Below, piece after piece: positions 59,481-64,000 of a stretch of DNA of 64,000 nt. The translations under genes and the position numbers were made by a program. Source of the stretch: Struthio camelus (lineage: Eukaryota > Chordata > Aves > Struthioniformes > Struthionidae). The notes under the pieces are model-generated. The model was not told where the DNA came from and did not search any database. It saw only the letters and a list, made by a program, of their open reading frames with translations. Where the stretch lies: positions 6,262,001-6,326,000 of the forward strand of contig NC_090951.1 in assembly GCF_040807025.1 (NCBI RefSeq), in the 5' to 3' direction. The stretch's first letter is position 1, and every line of letters begins with the position of its first letter.

Positions 59481-62400
59481 CTCCGGCTGCCCCCCCTCGC
59501 CCTGTTTCCCGAATGTCGCGGTTACTCCGCTCCTCCTGCTCCTGCTCCTCCTCCTCTTCTCTGTATTCTGGGTCTTTCCTCGAGGATCTCATCCAGAAAG
59601 AGGAGGCGGGAGGGATTCCCCGGTGGAAGCATTAAAACTCATTGCGGCGCTCTTCCTCGTCCGATCCGTTACAGAAATAGCTGCTAAAAGGAAGAAGCAA
59701 AGCCGGGCTCTGGAAGATTAAACAGGCTGATAAGAAACAGCTGGCTTGCAAGTTGGATCTTGCAGTGTACATTTAAAGGAAGAAATCCAGCTAATCTGCT
59801 ATAATGCGTTTACAGTACATCTACCGAATAAAATGCACCTGCCACAGTCGTGCTACAGATTTCCATTTGTAGTAAAAACAGTTCCAGTCTGAAAACAGAG
59901 GACTGTTTATAAAGCATGAGCAGTGCTTGTTCTTTTCAGAAGATAATTTAATAATTACTAAACAATATTCGAATGAATTATATTTTAATGAAAACCAGAC
60001 TGTGGTGCAGGCAGTTCAAGCAGCTAAAATACTGTTTTAGAAAGCCGCTTCACTGCAGACCGTCCGTAATCTGGTACTCATTTTTACTTAGTAAATTGCA
60101 TTAAAAGCAATGATCCTGCTATGAAATAAAGACTGTATTCGAACTGTTCTGACATATGATTCTGGTTTAACTTCTAAGCAGGAGCTTCTACTCCTTCATA
60201 ATTTTTTTTATCTGCAGCACTTGGTGTTCCTTTGAAAGGCCAGGCACTGGAAATGTGGCTGATGAGATTAATAATGGGACAACTAAACCTAATAAGGACC
60301 AAGTTTTTTTTAAAAAGCTACTAAAACACAGGGAAAAGCTTTCCATTGCCTCACATGAAAACAACTGTAAGTCCTTTCTTAGTAAGTAGGAAAATAGTTC
60401 ATAGGTTACAAATCTTTTTCATGGCCGATGTGTCATAAGTAGGGAATGAAAAAATATGCTTGACGGTGTTAAATTTGACACCATTATACTTCCCAGGGAT
60501 TTGTCAGGTCACTGGCTTACATTCACAGGATAATCATAGTTTTTGAAAAAATGAATGACCCCAAGGATTACATCTGACTTCATTACCCTAATATCTTAAA
60601 ATTGTCTTACTTGTCCTTTAATGCAATCCAAAGAAAAGATTCACTAGGCCTCTTCCCCTTTCCTTCCTCCCCAAAATGAGTATTTCAAGAAAACAAAATT
60701 CATATTTGGTTTCATTTACTCTTTTTTATTATGGGGGGAAACAGAACAGGCTCAAATAATTGTTAAAAGAGGATTTAAGGTTACATGCTAAAAAAAAAAT
60801 TTAGTAATTTCTGTCTGTCATAATGAAAATGTTCTAAGGAATGAACACTGTTTTTTGCAAATGTTAGCTAATTTCACTTGAAAAACACTGAACAGTAAGA
60901 ACCTTATTATTCACATTAACATGATAAATTCTTTGCATTTTTTAAACTATTGTAAAACTATCAGAACTAATAAACTCAATCGGCTTCAATCTGATTTCAC
61001 ATACAGATGTTTTCAGTTGCTTTTTGAGATGTCTTTGCAATAAAGTGATATGCACTGAGGACAATTGTTTGGGGCCATTTAAGCTTCTGTACTTTACACA
61101 ATAGGGATGTCCTAGTAGCATTCAGCTTCCCCTCTTCTGGTAACTTTAGTTGCCTAACTTCTTCTTATCTTAAACTTGTGTAATACTCTTGGTTTTTGGC
61201 TTTTTTAAGCCTCCTGTTTGCTCCCCACACCCTTGGTAATGTTTCACAGGACAAAAAACCCACATTCCTCTTCCCTTCTCTGATGACTGTGACCAATGTA
61301 GTTCATGTAAGTCAAGTTGGAAATACAGATTCCCCAAAGTATGTAAAACAATGACTCGCATAAACCATGAAAAAATCATGTTATAAGAAAGCAAAAAGTA
61401 GTATGGTAAGCTTTGGACTAGCCAGGTCAAAGCAACTCTAGATGTAAATGGACACCCATTTAAACTGGTGATAACTCATAATAACAACACTGCTCAGAAG
61501 TTTCTGTTGAGTTCAGCTCTAGTTATCATCGGGTAAACCATGATGATTCTTTCCTTTGCCTTTCAAGAGAATGAGAATACTGAATGGGTATGTGTATACT
61601 GGGGAAAAAAGGTAGAAGGAGACTTGATCAGTAAGATACAAATGCAGCCCACTGTAAAGAATTTCACTGCCCGTTCAAAAGCTGAAGAAAGCAGTTAGAT
61701 GCTTTAAAAAATGAGAAATATATGGTACTTAAGTCATCAAAACATCAACTCACCAGGCAACCCTGGAGGTGCTCACATTTTCACTTACAGTTTCCTTCAG
61801 ACACCTGAAGTTCTGGCGCATGTACAAGCACCTCAACCTTGACCTTGTTGAGGACTGTCACACACAAAATTCCACCAGGATCACCAGCATCTGTAATACA
61901 GGTATTTCTCTCTCACTTGAGGTGCTTGATCTGAACAGTCCCAAGATGTTTTGTTGCATCTGCCATGGGAGATGTGCTACTGCCTTCTTTTTGCCCTTCG
62001 CTCACTTGCCAAGGGTGAAGCTGTAGGGATTCTTACCCACATCTTTCACCTCTCCTGAAGGTGTCCTTATTAGTAGGCTTGTCTTCTTTCCTTTTTTTCT
62101 CATCTAATGAATTTAAGAAATACATGGTACATGAAACAGTTTCAGACACTGGAATTTAACAAATATAAACACAGATATTCCCTCAAAAAGCCTGCAGCCT
62201 TGTGCATCCTTTTATGATGTGGAGACTGTGGTATCAATTCATAATGGAAAGCATCAGACATCTTCATTTATATCAGGACACTTTTTCGGTTTTGTCTGCT
62301 ATAAATATTTACACACAGCAAATGCTTACATGCTTAGAGCCAGACAAACACTACCATACCTACAGGAACTGTGACTTAGTACATGGGCTGGTAGACATCC

Positions 62401-64000
62401 ATATATCTCCATCTATCTTTGTTTAGTTCACAGAATAATAAACGTGTAAGTTTAAAAGTCTAATACTGTCTGTTTTTTTTATTGTGCTATATTAGGGACA
62501 CTACCCAAGGCTCTTTTCTGAAATACATTGTCAAGAATAAGCTGATTATGAAATCATTAATTCTGACTTTTCCCCTTTAAATAAATGCCCAGTATACTTT
62601 TACTGGAAAATAGTATCTTTATGACAAGATGATTTTGAAGGTTTCAGCAGGAATAGAGCAGTCTTAATGTAAAAAGATTGCTAGTAAAATGTGCAGTTTA
62701 CTGTACAAAGATCTAACTAGATCTGTTGCTTCTGCTCGGTCACTGAGGATATACATTCCTCTTGTTTCCACCTTTCATTAGCGTTGGGGTAATAAATTTA
62801 AAAAATGTTACTAATTTTCTAATATTTTCTGCTGTGGTCTCCTCTTTGGAACTCGCTTTAGATAGTTTTGCTCTGTTAACGGTGTAAGAAGAGCTGGAGG
62901 TCTTACATTACAATTAATCTTCAGAGAGTTAGACAATGGCAATCAGGCATTGTTTTGATTCCTACAGATTCCTTTCCTGTCTGCAGATTTAAGTAGCATG
63001 CCATATAATAAAAGTTCATCTTAATAACATTATCCTAATAGCTTTTTGGGCCAGTTTCTGCATCTTCCAGCTGACATCAAAAATTTTAAAGACAATCTTA
63101 TGTTCTGCCTATGTAGCACTGACTGAATCTGACATTTCTGCAGTGCCGGACTGGGTTTAGAATCAGTCTGAGGTCTCAGAATTTCCAGCTAACTGAACAG
63201 AGGCATCTTGTCTGGTCTTTTGTTAAGATTTAAGTTATTTGTAAAGATAAATGCCAAATAACTGAAAGCCATGAATTTTCATTGTATTTACCAATTGCCT
63301 TGACTCCAGGTAATACAGGAGAAAGCAGATGGTGGGTGCCGGGAGCATTAGGCAGAAACATGATGGATCCATAATAGGGAGAGAGGAGTGTCTGCGTGCA
63401 GGGGCTTATCCAAAGTGGCCATTGTCACATGTCCACTTTAACTTTCCAGAACGGGTTTATTTTTAGTAATGAGACTTGCAGGACGATAAAATGGATGTAA
63501 AGGTGAAGTGCATTACAATTACATCAGCTTTGAGATGAAGTTGTGACTCAGTATGTGAATTCAAAAGGTCAGCTTCTACTCTCATTTACGTCTGTGCAGC
63601 TCTTCTGAAGCTGATGAACTATGTGGCGTTAGACTAAGCCACGAGTTTAATAATCATATGTAACTACACGAGTCTGACACTGGCATTTTACATTGACAGT
63701 TTGTAAGCCTTGAATGAGGCATTTGTTCTATATGCATGTATTTTTAAAATACCTTTCTGCACTATTTCACACTGCTGAATAGCTCAGATTTTATGAATTT
63801 TGCTTGAGGAAAAATCTCAGAGAAGTAGCAGATCAGAATTAGGTAATATAACTCCCTGAAGTATACATATATAACAAAAAGAAGTGTTCTGCTGATGAAC
63901 AATGATCTCTGTCTCTGTATCAAATATTATCTTCACCTAACCAGGATATACAGTCCTTATCTACTGTGATGCAATTTGTGTGATTCACAGCATTGTACCA
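59481..64000. other. AT-rich sequence upstream of the PPP1R3E-like gene
   Basis: A short (TCC/TGC)-rich stretch is at about 59530-59562. The rest is AT-rich with no CpG island, recognisable transposon or confirmed gene. One exon-like block (61800-61902) is discussed under findings. Confidence 0.6.

Noticed and set aside
57649-59721. 690-codon plus-strand ORF
   Set aside because: It lies antisense to the PPP1R3E-like CDS in a CpG island, where stop codons are rare. It has no domain, is Arg/Gly/Ala-rich, and extends past both ends of the real gene into the AT-rich flank by chance.
1-64000. CRISPR arrays, prokaryotic operons, tRNA or rRNA genes, endogenous retroviral genes
   Set aside because: None was seen. 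Intron-exon structure and CR1 repeats mark this as vertebrate nuclear DNA.

Overview
This is a piece of a vertebrate nuclear genome, most likely from a bird. Genes are split into short exons with GT-AG introns, CpG-island promoters sit in otherwise AT-rich DNA, and there are three CR1 LINE tails, two of them ending in or near the ATTCTGTG octamer repeat typical of avian CR1. The gene order PKD1L2 then GCSH on the same strand matches the block on human 16q23 and, from general knowledge, chicken chromosome 11. All exon calls were made by eye from splice sites, reading phase and known family motifs. No alignment or RNA data was available.

Region 1 (1-35.4 kb, + strand) holds the 3' three quarters of PKD1L2, a polycystin-1-family membrane protein. 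I place 37 coding exons. In order they encode the end of a PKD-like domain, a REJ region, the GAIN/GPS cleavage site, the first transmembrane helix, a PLAT domain, the remaining helices and the polycystin channel module, ending at a TAA at 35151. The lectin-type N-terminus lies upstream of the window. Every exon junction agrees in phase except one: the exon at 3327-3444 appears to carry a frameshift with a stop at 3356. Either this allele is broken or one small exon was missed. Two introns use GC donors, and one intron holds a degenerate copy of the following exon.

Region 2 (35.5-43.3 kb, + strand) is GCSH, complete in five exons and 168 residues. It encodes the lipoyl-carrying H protein of the mitochondrial glycine cleavage system. 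Its CpG-island promoter begins only a few hundred bases after the PKD1L2 poly(A) signals.

Region 3 (43.3-49.9 kb) is intergenic, with one CR1 tail and a few weak exon-like ORFs. C16orf46, which follows GCSH in mammals, was not recognised.

Region 4 (49.9-59.5 kb, - strand) is an intact intronless gene for a protein phosphatase 1 glycogen-targeting subunit closest to PPP1R3E, with a CpG island over its start. I know of no PPP1R3 gene at the mammalian locus. The AT-rich, repeat-poor stretch beyond its stop may be a long 3'UTR.

Region 5 (59.5-64 kb) is AT-rich upstream sequence with no convincing gene. The three genes do not form a functional unit: one is a membrane receptor/channel-like protein, one mitochondrial glycine catabolism, one glycogen metabolism.
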